In this document: positions 23,560 through 37,200 of the stretch, one piece after another
Layout: each line of letters starts with the position of its first letter
How positions within the stretch are numbered: the stretch's first letter is position 1
Source: Hydractinia symbiolongicarpus
Lineage: Eukaryota; Cnidaria; Hydrozoa; Anthoathecata; Hydractiniidae
Length of the DNA stretch: 64,000 nt
NCBI RefSeq assembly: GCF_029227915.1
Contig: NC_079876.1
Span: 5,828,001 to 5,892,000 of the forward strand
Direction: 5' to 3'
The notes under the pieces: generated by a model
Told to the model about the DNA's origin: nothing
Database searches by the model: none
What the model saw: the letters and a program-made list of their open reading frames with translations, nothing else
Made by a program: the position numbers and the translations under genes

Positions 23560-24975
23560 ATGGTAAAAAATACATTGATTTGCAGTGAAAATAAATGTTT
23601 CGCGAACCAAGACAAAGCCTTCAGAGATGAAGAAGCGAGTATCAAACAAATACGCAACACTTTCGGAGCAGAAGAAGAATGTTACACAAATACTCACATC
23701 AGAAATGATAGTTGCGTGAGCGAGAATCGACTCAAAAACTTAGAAGGAGTGAGAGAACTACTCGCCTATAAACGACAACGACTCCTTTCGATGGATTCGT
23801 TTGAATCAAACGTTTCGATTAGCTCAAAATCGAAACGACTCGTAACGAAAGACGGTTTTGTCGATATAAAATACGTAAATATTCCTGGATTAAACTCGCG
23901 ATATTTAAAGGACATCTTTCATACACTGATGGATTTAAAATGGCGTTACATCAGCCTCATGTTTACACTCAGTTTTCTTATTTCTTGGGTAATTTTTGGA
24001 ACAGTTTGGTATATAATATTTTACATTCATGACAATCAGACTTGTATTGACAATGTTGACTCATGGGTCAGTGCGTTTTTATTTTCCATAGAAACACAAA
24101 CCACAATCGGTTACGGTGGCCGTGCAGTTACACCGAACTGTCCCGAAGGTGTTCTACTTCTGGTCATTCAGACTATCATCGGCATGTTTATTAACTGTGC
24201 TATGCTTGGACTTTTATTCGCAAAATTATCACGACCCAAAAATCGCGGCAAGACGACAATGTTTTCAAAACGTGCCGTCATAACCCTTCGCGACGGTAAT
24301 TTATGTATGATGTTCCGCTACGTGGATTTGCGACACCGCCGTCTTCTGGATACAAATATGCGTGCTGTTATTATCCGACCCAAACTCACAGAAGAAGGTG
24401 AGTTTATACCTATCGATATGGCCGACCTGAAATTGACGATCGATCTTCAACAATTCGAATATACGATGAGATTATTTCCGCTATTCCCTATCACTGTCAT
24501 CCATGTGATTGATGAAAACAGCCCGTTTTACAGCATGTCTAAAGTTCAACTTGATCAATCTGAGTTTGAGGTTATTCCGATTCTAGAAGGAACCGTTCCA
24601 ACAACGGGTAACTCTACTCAAGCTCTTACTTCCTACCGGCCAACGGAAATCTTATGGGGACACCGGTTTAAACCTGTATTTACTGGAATTCACATTGGAC
24701 AGAATATAAACCGGATTGATTTAAGCACATTACATGATACATATAAAGAGTTGAACACGCCGGATTGTTCTGCGGAAATCTTTGAGAAAACCAGGTATTT
24801 GGACGATTGTTCAAGCGTATCTGAGTCGCATGGTTACCAGAGCGGTCCCTCATCAACTCTGTCAGTAAACGAACGAGTTTTAAGACGTTTTTCAAGTAAC
24901 CCAATGGATGTATGCATAGACATGCCAACAGAAATTATTCAAGAGTTTCCTGTTTTGAAGGAGACAACGACTTAA
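23560..24975 (+). CDS. Inward-rectifier potassium channel (Kir), intronless
   Basis: 471 aa in one exon. The frame has a stop at 23515-23517, and 23560 is the first ATG after it. Kir tetramers pass potassium and set membrane potential, gated by PIP2. Seen: slide helix and first membrane helix about residues 117-157 (starting KWRY, a PIP2-contact site); pore loop with Cys162 and Cys194, the usual disulphide pair; filter TIGYG at 182-186; second helix about 199-222 ending AKLSRPKNRGKT (basic, PIP2-binding); then the cytoplasmic immunoglobulin-like domain. The residue after GYG is Gly187, not the usual Phe, and Arg188 is kept. The pore-lining rectification position (Asp172 in Kir2.1) is Asn212, as in the weak rectifier Kir1.1, so weak rectification is predicted (inference). 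The 100-aa N-terminus is longer than usual. Confidence 0.93.
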   Translation: MVKNTLICSENKCFANQDKAFRDEEASIKQIRNTFGAEEECYTNTHIRNDSCVSENRLKNLEGVRELLAYKRQRLLSMDSFESNVSISSKSKRLVTKDGFVDIKYVNIPGLNSRYLKDIFHTLMDLKWRYISLMFTLSFLISWVIFGTVWYIIFYIHDNQTCIDNVDSWVSAFLFSIETQTTIGYGGRAVTPNCPEGVLLLVIQTIIGMFINCAMLGLLFAKLSRPKNRGKTTMFSKRAVITLRDGNLCMMFRYVDLRHRRLLDTNMRAVIIRPKLTEEGEFIPIDMADLKLTIDLQQFEYTMRLFPLFPITVIHVIDENSPFYSMSKVQLDQSEFEVIPILEGTVPTTGNSTQALTSYRPTEILWGHRFKPVFTGIHIGQNINRIDLSTLHDTYKELNTPDCSAEIFEKTRYLDDCSSVSESHGYQSGPSSTLSVNERVLRRFSSNPMDVCIDMPTEIIQEFPVLKETTT

Positions 24976-25225
24976 AAATATTTCACGTGTTTTATATGTT
25001 GTGAAAACGAAGACAAACAGTTACCAATGCTACAAAAATTAAAATGTCTGACCTAATGATATTTAGCTTTCACAATAATTTCTAAAACTTGGTCACTTGG
25101 AATCGTAGGTATTCATTAAAAAATTTTTGTTCAGTTTTTGAATTTATAAGAAATGTCTATTTTAAATTTTTGTCATTTTATTGTATAAAAGGGATGCTCA
25201 ACATTATGTTTTAAACTTGATAACA

Positions 25226-25231
25226 AATAAA
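25226..25231 (+). terminator. Polyadenylation signal of the Kir gene
   Basis: AATAAA about 250 bp after the Kir stop, followed within 40 bp by a T/G-containing stretch. Confidence 0.5.
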
Positions 25232-27250
25232 GCAGTTCAATCTAAACGTGTACTAGCCTCGTTTTGACTAAGTTAACACAATTGAAAATATTTAGAACTT
25301 TCTGTTGAGTTTCAGTCCAGAAATGCAAAAACCGTATAGTTCTTTATTCGCAACATACTCACTTTTTTTGTGGTGTTTTTACTATTTTATTCTGTGTATT
25401 GAAATAAACATTTTATCAACCAAGTTGTGTGTTTCTTTATCTTCAACAAAATATTTACTTAAATATTTCATTTGTAGATAATTCATATGAGTAGCCCATT
25501 AAACTTCAAATCTAAGAATTAGGGATACGGATTAATTAATAGTAGAATGATATATCCCTAAGCGAACAGCTCATGTGATGTTTGAATATTTTACACCGTG
25601 AAACATTGATTTTATTTAGTTTTTGGAAACAAAAGGTATTTGTTGTCTACAATCTTCACTGAAAAATAAATATATTTGGCTGAATGTTTTCAATGAAAAA
25701 TATCTATCCTGAACTCGGTTATTCCAGGTATACTTCATGCGAGGTAATAAATTTGTACCATAGTTGTTTCTTTCTTGTGTATACATCTTTGCATATTTTT
25801 TGAAACCAGTAAATTTATATTCTGGGCAGCCATATTAGATATACGAGATAAATACCCTTAAACAATTTCAACAAATGTTTGTGCTCACAGACTGTAATTG
25901 TTGTTGCAAAAGAATGTAGGAGCAGGAGCGCATGTGTATGTACTGTATGGATTGATCATTACCGCAATAACTGCTAAGCGAGAAATAACAAAAAAGTTTG
26001 CACCATATTCAAGACGTGACCTAAGATCAAGAAAATATAACCTGAAGTAAACCATGGATTATTATTCTGGTTTGTTTCATTTCCCAGTTGCAAATAAAAC
26101 GTTTGTTAAAAGTGCAAGCGTTATTGTTCCATTCTGCCTTCCATTTTACTTCCTATTCCTTGTCTGAAGATAATAGGATAAATTTCTTACTTAGTTTTTC
26201 GTTGCACATATCAGGCTGCAAAAGTTTTCGTTTGAAAAGTCAACTTTTAAAACCAGAAAAAAGCGCGAAAATAGAGAAAGTAAAAGAATAGACAAAATTT
26301 AGTTGCTTTATTGAATCATGTTAATAGAATGTTAAGTGAGCATAAAAAATAAACGTTGGTGATTTAACGAGCCCGTGTCTTTTAAATGTGGCCGCTTTTT
26401 TATAAACAACACAAAATTTTGATTAAAACGTGATGTTGATTAAGTTATGCATTTCACAGACTTGTTTACTAGTTTACTAGTTGGTAAATTAACTTGGAAG
26501 ACCAAATTCACGAGACTGATTGATCAGTTCAACAGGTGCGCCAATTAAAATTAAACTTTGACTACAGTTCTAACATGGTTTTTAGGAGAAGAAATTAGGC
26601 TCTTGTTTTCACTGTGGTGAATCTCGGGCATTCCAAATGCAGAATGATGCTTTCATGGTGATGACGCCAAACCTGCGGCTGATTTCGTTGTGATCTATCA
26701 TATTAAGGAGTTACCATTACAGATGTACCTTAATAAGGAAAAGTTTGCGCAAGAAAAAATGGCGGAACTAAAAATTTCGAATTAGTGATACAATCATGAG
26801 ATTGCAATGATTGAAAAAAAATTTTCATGCAAATAATTGAGGGGTTTTCCCTATAACAAAACAATGGCAGAAAAAACTCGCCTTTTTATTGAAATCAACA
26901 AAATTAGATTGCAAATTTTATTTTATCATTTCTTGTAATTGCAGACAAAAAGATTGCGAACTGCGTACTTTTTCTAGAAATTGCGGAAGAAAGGAAATTG
27001 CGTACTTTTTCTAGAGATTGCGAATGTTGACCAAAATCCGCATTTTTGTCTTCTATCTTTCCTTAAGGTAGTTCTTATTTCTGCTTCTGCCGTTTATACT
27101 GCCTTTCCACTTTCGACAAACCAGCTTTTAAAACAGGTGCACTATTGGAGACAAAAGGGTCCTTGCAATGTTCACTTATTTTTTTTAAAAATTTTGTAAT
27201 TGCAGAGTCTTAATTGGCTTGGACAACGAGAAAACGAACTGGGGATGAAT
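25232..27250. other. Intergenic, no gene seen; short direct repeat
   Basis: No supported gene. Near 26959-27022 a 27-bp word containing GCGTACTTTTTCTAGA occurs twice in direct orientation, 36 bp apart, with two differences. Open frames nearby show no domain. Confidence 0.4.
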
Positions 27251-27252
27251 AA

Positions 27253-27531
27253 ATTGATGGAATATATAGAGAAAAATCGGTTAGAGAAGACGAGTGGATA
27301 CAGAAAACAGATCTACCTCTTACAAAAATTATGCTCCTTGACTTACGAATACATAAACTTATGTTTGCCCATTTTGAAGAAGTAACGCACCTGGTAAGGA
27401 GACCTTCAACTCCGGAGAAAGAATATGGTATTTCCATATTCATAAAAGCTCTAACTAAAGGCATGGGCACGTTTTCAGATGTAACAAATTCCTGCGCGCG
27501 CTGCAAGAGTGTATTTAAGGATGGACTTTAA
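27253..27531 (+). other. Unrecognised open frame, possibly coding
   Basis: Open for about 92 codons on the plus strand with a fairly normal amino-acid mix, including KIMLLDLRIHKLMFAHFEEV, then RRPSTPEKEYGISIFIKAL and a CARCKSVF motif before the stop. The first ATG in frame is 27331. I do not know the family. It may be an exon of an unseen gene, a transposon remnant, or chance. A minus-strand frame overlaps it fully. Confidence 0.25.
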
Positions 27532-28259
27532 TAGCAGTAAGGAACAATATAATGCGGAGTGTGCGTGCAAAAATTACCGCAGATGTGCATGTTGCTCGGT
27601 GCAGACAAAAAACGATTTGCTATAGAAAGAAACATAGTACGACTTAACTCTGAGAAACTCAATGCCTTTCTCGCGCAAATAAAAAGGAATTTGTGAGGAA
27701 TTGCAGCATTTGCTAGTTTTATCCTATTTGCACGGGTCCTCTTTGAGCACAGGTCATACCATAGACGTGTTTACCCAACACCCAGGAACCTTATTTATAA
27801 AGAAGGTTCCTGGGTATAAATACAACCTTTTTGAATCGACGTATTTATGAATTTTTTATTATGAATTATAAAAGCCTCTAATCGCCGTGAAACAAGGCTA
27901 AATAAAATCTTCTCTTCGACATGTAGTTGTGAAATAGCTCAAAAGTCTTTAATATTACACTCGACAGGAGTTTTTGATTTGGGAATATATAAACTTCCCC
28001 AGCGCAACGCAATTGAATAGGGGTGACGCAATTTTTGAAAAAACACGTAATAACATTAAACAGCACGTTATTTATCTTAAGACATTTATTATAAACTTTA
28101 TAAGATATTGCGTTTATGCTTATAGAAGAAGCTTTTCGCCGAGTGACAAGAGTCTTCAGAAATCATGATATTTGAAAAGTGATGTTATAAATGACTTTAA
28201 AAAAGTATGGATCAGTTCACATTTTGTGCGACAGTATCGAAGTTTAGTCACATTTATAT
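27532..28259. other. Intergenic, hairpin only
   Basis: No gene recognised. Contains the perfect hairpin at 27781-27814, listed separately. Confidence 0.4.
27781..27814. repeat. Perfect 12-bp hairpin
   Basis: Arms CCCAGGAACCTT and AAGGTTCCTGGG, perfectly complementary, around a 10-base AT loop. The flanking A and T extend the pairing by one. It may be a palindromic transposon end or a cruciform-forming site. Confidence 0.85.
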
Positions 28260-29165
28260 TTAAATAACTGTTTCTAATGTCGTCACATTAGGAAGGATAA
28301 ATAATTTCTTATAATGGCAGTGAATAATTTCTAACAGAAAAAAATCATTTACAAAGTACTCTTCTTCTTTTAATTTGACGTAAGTACTACTTTGATACTC
28401 CTGCATGTTTTTAGAACAGCGTAATTTAGTTGTTTTGCCAAATCTATTTATTAAACATACATCCTTTATTCCGTTACCAGCCACATCTATACATTTGTAT
28501 TGCACCTTCACATAGTACTTACGATCACCAATTTTAATGTTGTTATAAAAATCAGTCAAATCAGAATATCGATATTTAATGTACACGCGATTTTTTACCT
28601 GGACAATATTATTTTCGTTTCCAAAACGTTCAATGTTTCTCCCTTGAAAACATTTCAAGTAATTACAAAATTGCTCTCTTTTTGAAATTTGTTGAAAGTT
28701 CGCAACTTTGGAACTTCGTTTCAATGTTTCAATAACACTATCCCAATATGTTAATGGCAAATTCACTTTGCCTTTTAAACTTTGCGAAACACCAGATATA
28801 ATCGCTAATTCCTGTGAGGTCCACTCTTTAGATCTTTTTTTGTATGAAATGTTAAATAGATCAACAATGAAATCTAAAGCATTGCCTTGACTACCAAATA
28901 TTTCTGCACATAAGATAACTTAATCTTTTTCCCTTTCATTTTCAAGCTCGCAATCTTCAATTTGCTTCCCCAATGCTCCATTCTTTTCACACCCTTTAAG
29001 TTTTTTAGAAAAACTTTCAGTTAATTCATCTGGAGTAAGACATGTTAATGTTTAAAATTTTTGTTCAATATTTCTTAACTTTTGATGACATTTTCATATT
29101 ATTCCTTGCATTCATTCAGTTTGTTCTCAGTCACTTCAGCTTTGAAGTTATTTGAATTAAGCACA
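28260..29165 (-). pseudogene. Decayed partial copy of the TRAF-like gene's last exon
   Basis: Homologous to the 3' exon of the gene at 31284-37532. Shared blocks in order: LTCLTPDELT, then LPLTYWDSVIETL (LPVTYWDIFMDTL in the intact gene), NFQ, YVKVQYK, and a final YFVNDFFLLEI (KYIVNDWFLLEI). The upstream coiled-coil part has several nonsense codons: the glutamine codons of KEQY and QKFQTL have become TAA, and another TAA follows REKD. A frame change is also present. The last 168 codons (28766-28260) remain open. No RING or finger exons are attached. This is a truncated duplicate; a short protein from the open tail is possible but unsupported. Confidence 0.8.
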
Positions 29166-31283
29166 TGCTAGTTCTGTTGCTTTTGCAGAACAAACTTAAC
29201 TGTGTCCATACCTCATCCGTCTGTAACAGGAAAAGTAAAATATATCTCCTAGAATTTTCTTCTATGTTATCAAATTGTTATTAAACTTGTCAAACAATTT
29301 TTTTTACCTTTTTTATTATCTTGAAATAAGCCACGCGATAAAATTTTATTATTGCTTTGCTCTGGAGAGATTCAAATTTATTCCAAAATCATCCCTTGGG
29401 ATCAAAAATGACGTCACATTTGTTAAAAAGTTTCTTATTTTAACGTTAGATAAAAACATCTGTTTTCGTGGCTACATTTTTATCTGCAAAATTTTTAAAT
29501 TTAATTTTGTATGTGAACTTTAACTTACAACAGTGCTACATTTTGTTTTAACAAAATATTTATTCTAGCTGAAAAAAATGAAAAAAACGCCAGCCTCAAG
29601 GAAGGTTTATCAATACTTTCCATGTACATGTATTCACCAATGTTGATCTTCATAATTTGTCATCTCATTTACTGTTTTCAGCATAAAATGGATTAAAAAA
29701 ATAGCACTTGCACCATGGAGATTAAGGTTGTTTTTGATCATCACCACCATCCTCTGTTCTATTTATGCCCTATCTGCTTGCATTACACTATATTTTCATA
29801 TTCTTAACACATGAATATGTTAACCCAATCATACCGCAACATCATAAAATATTCCATACATACCAGAATATACCAACATAATACAGTAAAGATTAAAGTG
29901 AATTGCAGCTCCACAAAAGGGTGGTTAAAAATAAAAAACAAGTAAAACTTCCAAAACAGAAGTATAATTGATAATACCATGAGTCAAAATAACCAAAAAA
30001 ATAATTCCAGGATAACACTGTCAACTGGCAAGAACATATTAAAAATGACCGTCGACATATATAAATAGCTAATACATGAAAATCATACCATCACACTTAA
30101 TAAGAAAGACTGTTAAATTTACAATTTACTACTAGCACAATTTACTTGAACGACAAAAACAAACAAGCATGGACCTGACAATTTAGTTGCATAATTGCTT
30201 CTACAAACTGCCCTTTGTAACAAACCTTATCTATTTAAGAATCCATATATAATATATAGAATATGAAGCCTGTATCAAATAGTATGGTTGATATAGCTCA
30301 TTTAACACGGCTTCGATGGAGGCTCAAACTAACCTTATTAGCAAAGTGACAGCCGGGTTGTTTTAAATATCTTTTTTTGTACTCACTGTTATAACCTGAA
30401 ATTTTGTGACTTTTCCTAACTTTGCAATTCTAAAATTAGTTTTTGAATTTTCCAGCGGTTAGCCAGTCGTGAATAGGGGGTAAAATATCTGAAGTAAATA
30501 TTCATATATGCAAAAATTAAAGTTTTTTTTATAAAATTAATGTTTTTTATAATTACGTTATTTTTGTACATATTACAGGTACTTTCACTATTTAAATCAT
30601 AGCGTACTTTAACTGCGACATTTTTCATTATTACCTAAAAAATTCAATTATATTTTGTCTTTCCTTACGTCACAACAGGGGGCAATTACGTAATTACACC
30701 AAAATTAAAAGTCAATCCTATCCCCATGATGATGAATTACCAGTGTGACAAGTAATCTATAAAAATGTGACCGCAAGCACTTTCGCATGTTTAATTAAAC
30801 AATTTCATATAATTCATAGCGATATAGAAATTTACAAAAACATTGTGATTACACTGAAAACAAAGCTACAAGCATAGTACAAAAAAAATTACCTACTTAA
30901 AAGAGTTACAATATAAATGTAATACTAATTTTAATAGACAGATCAATACTTTAAATTTAATTCTACTGCATCCTGTGCTATTTAGCCAGAAACAAATTAA
31001 GAATCGAAACTTTAGACTTTCAAGTCAATACGATTACTAAATACATTTTTATAATCACGTGGTACCCGCACTGAGCAATAGCGAGTTTATTCTATACAAA
31101 GCTTTGTCAAATCCTTTCCCATATTTAAAAACATTATTACTTACAAGAAATAATACAACGATATATATAAAAGTATTACGTAATAAAAAAACAGCAAAAA
31201 TATCATGTTAATATACAGAAACAACACATAACAAAAGTTTTTTTTTTAAATTGTTACTCATCATGTCACAATAGTTAAAAATA
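29166..31283. other. Intergenic, 3' of the TRAF-like gene
   Basis: AT-rich. No gene seen. A polyadenylation signal for the TRAF-like gene lies at 31086-31091 on the minus strand, about 195 bp past its stop. Confidence 0.4.
31086..31091 (-). terminator. Polyadenylation signal of the TRAF-like gene
   Basis: AATAAA on the minus strand, about 195 bp past the stop at 31284. It is the only canonical signal I noticed before the next gene copy. Confidence 0.35.
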
Positions 31284-34200
31284 TTAGTACATAATTTCTA
31301 ATAAAAACCAATCATTTACGATGTATTTATGATATACTAAACTATCATACACCGAACTGCCATGATCACCCTCGTCATCAGGACTTAATTTTACTTTTTC
31401 ACGAGTTCTACTAATTAAGTATGCCTCTTTCATTTTTTTATCTCTGACATATATCGTCGAATGGTGATTCTTTATTAAAATTTTGTGATTAGTGGTTTTT
31501 ATTTCTTTACACTGGCCAGCCACATCAGAATATTTACATCTAACATAAACGCAATTATTTCTCTCAAAATAGTTCTTTGTTCCAAACATGGAACGAGCAC
31601 TGCATTGCGGACTTTTTAAAAGATCACATAACTCCGATATTGTTGACATTTTTTGAAAATTAAAAACTTTAGAATTTTGTGTTAAGGTATCCATAAAGAT
31701 ATCCCAGTATGTTACAGGCAACGCTAATCCACTTTTTACAGTTTCTGAAGCACCAGAAAGACTTGAAAGTTCCCTTGAAGAACACTCATCAAGATACTGT
31801 TTGTGAGAAATTTGAAAAAGTTTTAATGCACTTTCAATTTCCTGTTCCCGTGTCAGATGGAATGTCTCAGTAACCATGCTAACTTTTTGCACTAGATTTA
31901 ACTGCCCATTTACAACTTCACTTTGGACATTTATTTGGTTACTTTTTTTATTTGTTGTATCTGGAAAAAGTCCGGTTAATTCATCTGGAGTAAGACAAGT
32001 TAATGTTTGAAATTTCTGTTCAATGTTTTTTAACTTTGAGATGATATTTTTATATTGTTCTTTGTATTCATTCAATTTTCTGTTAGTCACCTCAACTTCT
32101 TCTCTCACAGAAGTGATGTTATTTTCTAATGCTTCAATCTTTGTGAGCAATTTGTGATCACTTTCAGCAGCTTCTAATCTAATCATTTTGTTTTCATTTT
32201 GTAATTGTTCAATCATTTTATTCTTCAAATGAGAATCTTGTAACAAGAACAACATGTGTTGTTGGTTGCACTCGATCAAATGTTGATTCAAATCTTTACG
32301 TAAGACCTGAAACAGATAAACATATACAGAATTAAAGTAAGCAAAAAAAAAACGCTATAACCTAAAAGCCAATTCTTATGTTATGAGCAAATTAGTGTGA
32401 TGCCACCACGAAGCTCAAAAAGTTGAGAGTCTTTTTTAAAGAAAATCAGACACAGCAAGGAAGAGATGTCTTTTGTCCATTTAAAATAATTTGTGCTAAA
32501 TATGGTTGGTAGATAAAAAAATTTATGATCTCTAAAAAAGGACTCAATTTGGTCAAGAATTAGCTAGGCCAACATGTTTGCACTTTTTCTAATAATACTT
32601 TTTTGGTTTGCTGCATTATTATTGCAAAGCGAAATTGTGGCACACGTTTGTTACGCACAGTATACCAAGAGAAATATCGAGATTCTCACAAATTTCAACA
32701 GAATTTAAATCATATAAAGTCAGTATAAGGAAATATAACACTTATTTTTCACAAAAGGTTATTTTTTTGTGTACTAGAACAAATAAGTTTGGACCGAGAA
32801 GCTGTAATAAAAGTTAGCTAAAAATGCCAATAAGTTGGGTTTGTATTCGCTCTTTCGTCCCCCTCCCTTATTTTCCAATTTTCCGTTTGCCTGAAGAGAA
32901 AAACTTTAAAAGTAAAATAAAGCAGTGAAAAAAACGACCATCGGCTAACTTGAAGTATATTTTACAGACCTAACGTAAATAGATATCTAAGGTAATTAAA
33001 AACACATATCTTATTTATTTTTGTGTATTTTATCTCAAAGAATTTTATATTGGTCTCATTCTGTGGGAACAAATGATTACGCACAATAATGTAGTGGAAG
33101 TGATTTTGTGATGGCAAAACAAAACAAAAATAGTTTCAAACTTTTACTTTGTTTAACTATTTTCGCATGTTTCTTAAATTTTTTTAACACTGGAACATCT
33201 TAATAAGTTTTACACCATGTGGGCTTTGGTTCAGTAATGGTGACGACCGTTAAGGTAATTTTTGTTTTGGGAGATAAAGGTTGGACATAAAACCTCTAAT
33301 GTTCTCTTTAGCCTGTTAATCGCGCATAGAAAAACTTTATATTAAGGCCCTTTAAGGCTTCGTCATTTTCTTTACGCGTCTAACCCTATGTTTTTGCGTT
33401 GTGTTTCATGAACTTTACAATAATGTAGTATAGTTAATTTATGAATAGTACAGGCGCATATGTGTGATTTTTTTTCCGTTTTTACATAAGTTACAAGTTA
33501 TCTTCTAACAACTGCACTTTTGTGAACTCAACAGAACTACTCTCGAAAGGCCTTTTGGGATGTGAAACCACATAAAAAACTTTTCCCAAATTTCATGTTT
33601 TTCAAAACTTTTGTATTCAGTTTAGCTAAATTAGCATGTGTGAGTTTTTTAATATTTTAATCTCAGGAAATCCTCCACCAAGCATTCCCGCCTCTTGTTC
33701 TTGATGAACAAATTTTGCTTGCAACTTGCAAGAATGCTTCGCAACCTTTTTTTAATTTCCAGTGATACTTACTGAGTTTTCAGATTAATCTATTAGGCAC
33801 CTGATGCCAAATATATAGGTTCCACATCGCGGAGAGCTTTTGATATTGGCTATCACTCGAAACTACCTCTTAAAATCTCTATGAAATTCTTTAATCGGGA
33901 AAATAGAATAATTTTCGTTACGATTATCCTTAGGACTTCAAACTTTTTTTCGTAAGAGGAATATTTTTTAGAATTTCGGTCACGTTGTGAATGTGAATAC
34001 CCGATTTTTTTAAATGTTGCCCGAAAACCGGGAAAGAACAGATTCTCAGTCAATTTTCGGAATTTATTCATACGCACTATGGAATTTAAGTAAATGTCCA
34101 CTTTTAACATTTAATATTTGTTAATGATGAAGCTGTTATAACTAATTTCCTTTATTCTGTTCTTGCTAAGCTTTTTGAAAGGTCGTTAATTTTGGATGAT

Positions 34201-37200
34201 GTAGGGGTGGTTGATTCACGCCCTCTGTAATTTTACAGTTAAATTTCGCTGGATATAAAACTTATCAAAGTATTGTCCAAACCTATAATTAACACTTGGT
34301 CTGAAAAAACATTAATGAAAGCATTTTTCCCAATACCGTCTTAAAATATATCGAAATGCGACAAAATTACCTCAAATTTAAGATTCATAAAAGATTTATA
34401 CTTTTGCATGGAATATAGTCACAATAAAAATGGCAAACACAACGTAATATCTCCTAAAGGCTATTTGACATTTATAGCTCAATAACATATAGAAAGTTAT
34501 GAAAAAAAACATTAAACAAGGCGGGTGATTTCGGAACAAATGTTTTCCTCATATAGATGCCTCTCTTTTGAAACACTTTCTCAAGGCGTTTAATTGAAGC
34601 ATTACGGTATATTGTGTTCGGTAAAATATACATTAAAAACGTAAATATATACATATCTACAAAGTAGATATTATGTGTTCTATCTAGGATATATTTACAG
34701 GTGTAAATATAAAAAATACAACTTTTTCATTTTGTAGGCAATTTAATGACGTGTGATAATAGTAAAAATAATTTTTAACTCAAATTTACCAAACTAACTT
34801 AAAATGATGATATAGCAAGTTTCAATTCTTTATTTCATTTTTATTTTTTGCAGAAAGTATGGTTTCGAACAAGAAGTAATTTTACAGCCCCCTTCACTGG
34901 GCACTTTAACAGCTATTTTTTCACTTTAAGAAAATTTTCCAAGAAACAGAATGTTCAAGAACAGAAAAAAAATTCTACTTGTAATTTCCATTTCATAATA
35001 GGGTGATTCAGTACGAATTAACATAATTATTTTGTTTTACCAGTTACAAAGGAGGGTACTCTAAAATTATAGCCTAAGGACTGAGTAGATTGTAAAAATC
35101 CTGAACTCTTCTCTATCGAGAAAATAATATGTAACTAATGCAATTTCTAGAAAATTACAGCTCGATAAAAGTTGCGAAAAATAACAAAATTTCAGGATTT
35201 CTACAAACTCAAGCATGAAGAGGGTTAATATAATAATTTGTTTTAACTGACAAATGATTGCATTAGTTAATTATACTTAAACAATAAAAAACAATTAACA
35301 CGACCTTACACATTGTGTCAGTTACTTGCTTAATGGTGAAAGCGTGTTACATTTTAGTAAGTCAGCGCAACAAAGAAAAAAGAAAGTAAAAAAGAAAAAG
35401 CTCCTGGAACATCACATAAAGTATTACTAACAAGACCCCTAAAGTTTAAAAAATGACCACAATAGCAACAGTTTAAAATTATTTCTAAAACTTTGAAAAT
35501 TAAAAATTCAAAAAAGTTCAACAAAAATTAACATAACTGTAAACAACACGCAAAGGAGTTAATAATAGGAAAAGGGTAATATAAATGGTTGCATTAGTCA
35601 ATTATACTTAACTGAAAAACCAATTACCATGACCTTACACGTTTGTGTTGGTGCTTTTCAGTAGTAAACACAAATACATGGTATCTTGTTCAGATGAAAA
35701 TTCTGAAGATTACCTTATGCTCAATTTAAAATCAGTCAGCAATAACAAATAGTATAATTCGTTACCTTTACAGAGCAGCCAATTGAATGGAATGAACAAT
35801 CAATGAGTTGGTATAAACAATCTTTTAAAAGATGATTTTCAATCTGAAAGCAAGTAAAATAAACCTATAATAACATTTACTTTCAGGATAAAAGAATTTC
35901 TTGCAGCATTAGCTAACTTAGGGACAAATCAACAAACCTTGCACTTTGGAACCAATTCTGAACACAGATGATTTGAACATGTAACAGGATAATATTCACA
36001 AACTTCAAAATGATTCTAAAATGTTAGATTACAGAGACAGTTATCATTGGATAGAAGGTAGTAAAACAATAAGAACATTGTTCAGAAATACCTTAAAATA
36101 GAACAATGTAAACATAAGAATTTTATAACCACTAACTTGAAGTTCATTTGGAAGAAATGATTCAGTACAATAATCACATTGTATTACTCTATATTCACAA
36201 ATTGATTTGTGTTTATGTAATGCTTGTCTTTGCATTTCTTCATTACATCCATCAAACGGACATTCTACCATTTGATATTTGCAAGTAGACTGATGATCCT
36301 AATGATAAAAACTTATCATGTAAATAATTTAAAATTTATTTCTCTTTGCTTTGACTTCACTCCAAAAGAATTACAAATAAAAGTCGCGTGTGATACTTAA
36401 AGCCGAATTGATGATCCTAATGATAAATAAAGGTTGTGTTGTTCAATCAACCACTTTTCTAATAAACACAATGGTAAACCAATAAAAAACGCGCACCTCC
36501 ATCATCTGCAATTCTCCATTCCATTCACAACCAAGTTGATTATTTGTACATTTCACTTTTATTGCAGCTATGATTCTATCAAGCATTGAGTTGTGAAATA
36601 CCTGATGAAAAAAGAATATTTAAAAACAAATATGAAACCCAAATTTTTTACCAGATATTGAGAGGTCCTTGAACATAATTTCTGTCAAAAATAATTTCTA
36701 TATTATACTTTTATTTGAAGAAATTACCATTTAATGTAAAATTATTGTTTTTTGTGTCTTCGTTGTTTTCACACAATAATACTGATAAGAAAACAAAGTT
36801 ATTAAATTAGTGTACTTTCTTTCTATATAGTATTGCCTGACAAAAATCAGATTTAGAAAAATTTAGTGTCTGGTGTTTTATTATTAAAATTTTTCTTACC
36901 TATCGGCATTTTTTCAATTTTAGGATTTCGATTTTTTTGCATGTTCTGTCACAAATTTTAGAGTTCTTTTTTTTTAATTTTTTAATAATTAAATCCTTAA
37001 ACAAGGTCCCAACAAGTTTTAAAAGTAGGGGTGTAGAAAAGACTTTATGCGAAAAAATTATTCTGATTCTAGATTTTCTCCACTTTTCGGCAGCTCTTTG
37101 ACAAACAGAACTTCGAAGTTTCACACTTTTTGTGTTGGGGACTCCTAAAGTCGTTTACAACACAAGCATTATTTAGTTTTAATTAAACCACTCACTTGAT

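Noticed and set aside
36900-37124. Minus-strand 74-codon basic frame in intron 2 of the TRAF-like gene
   Set aside because: Lies between well-placed splice sites, is Lys-rich as expected from A-rich DNA, and no motif was recognised.
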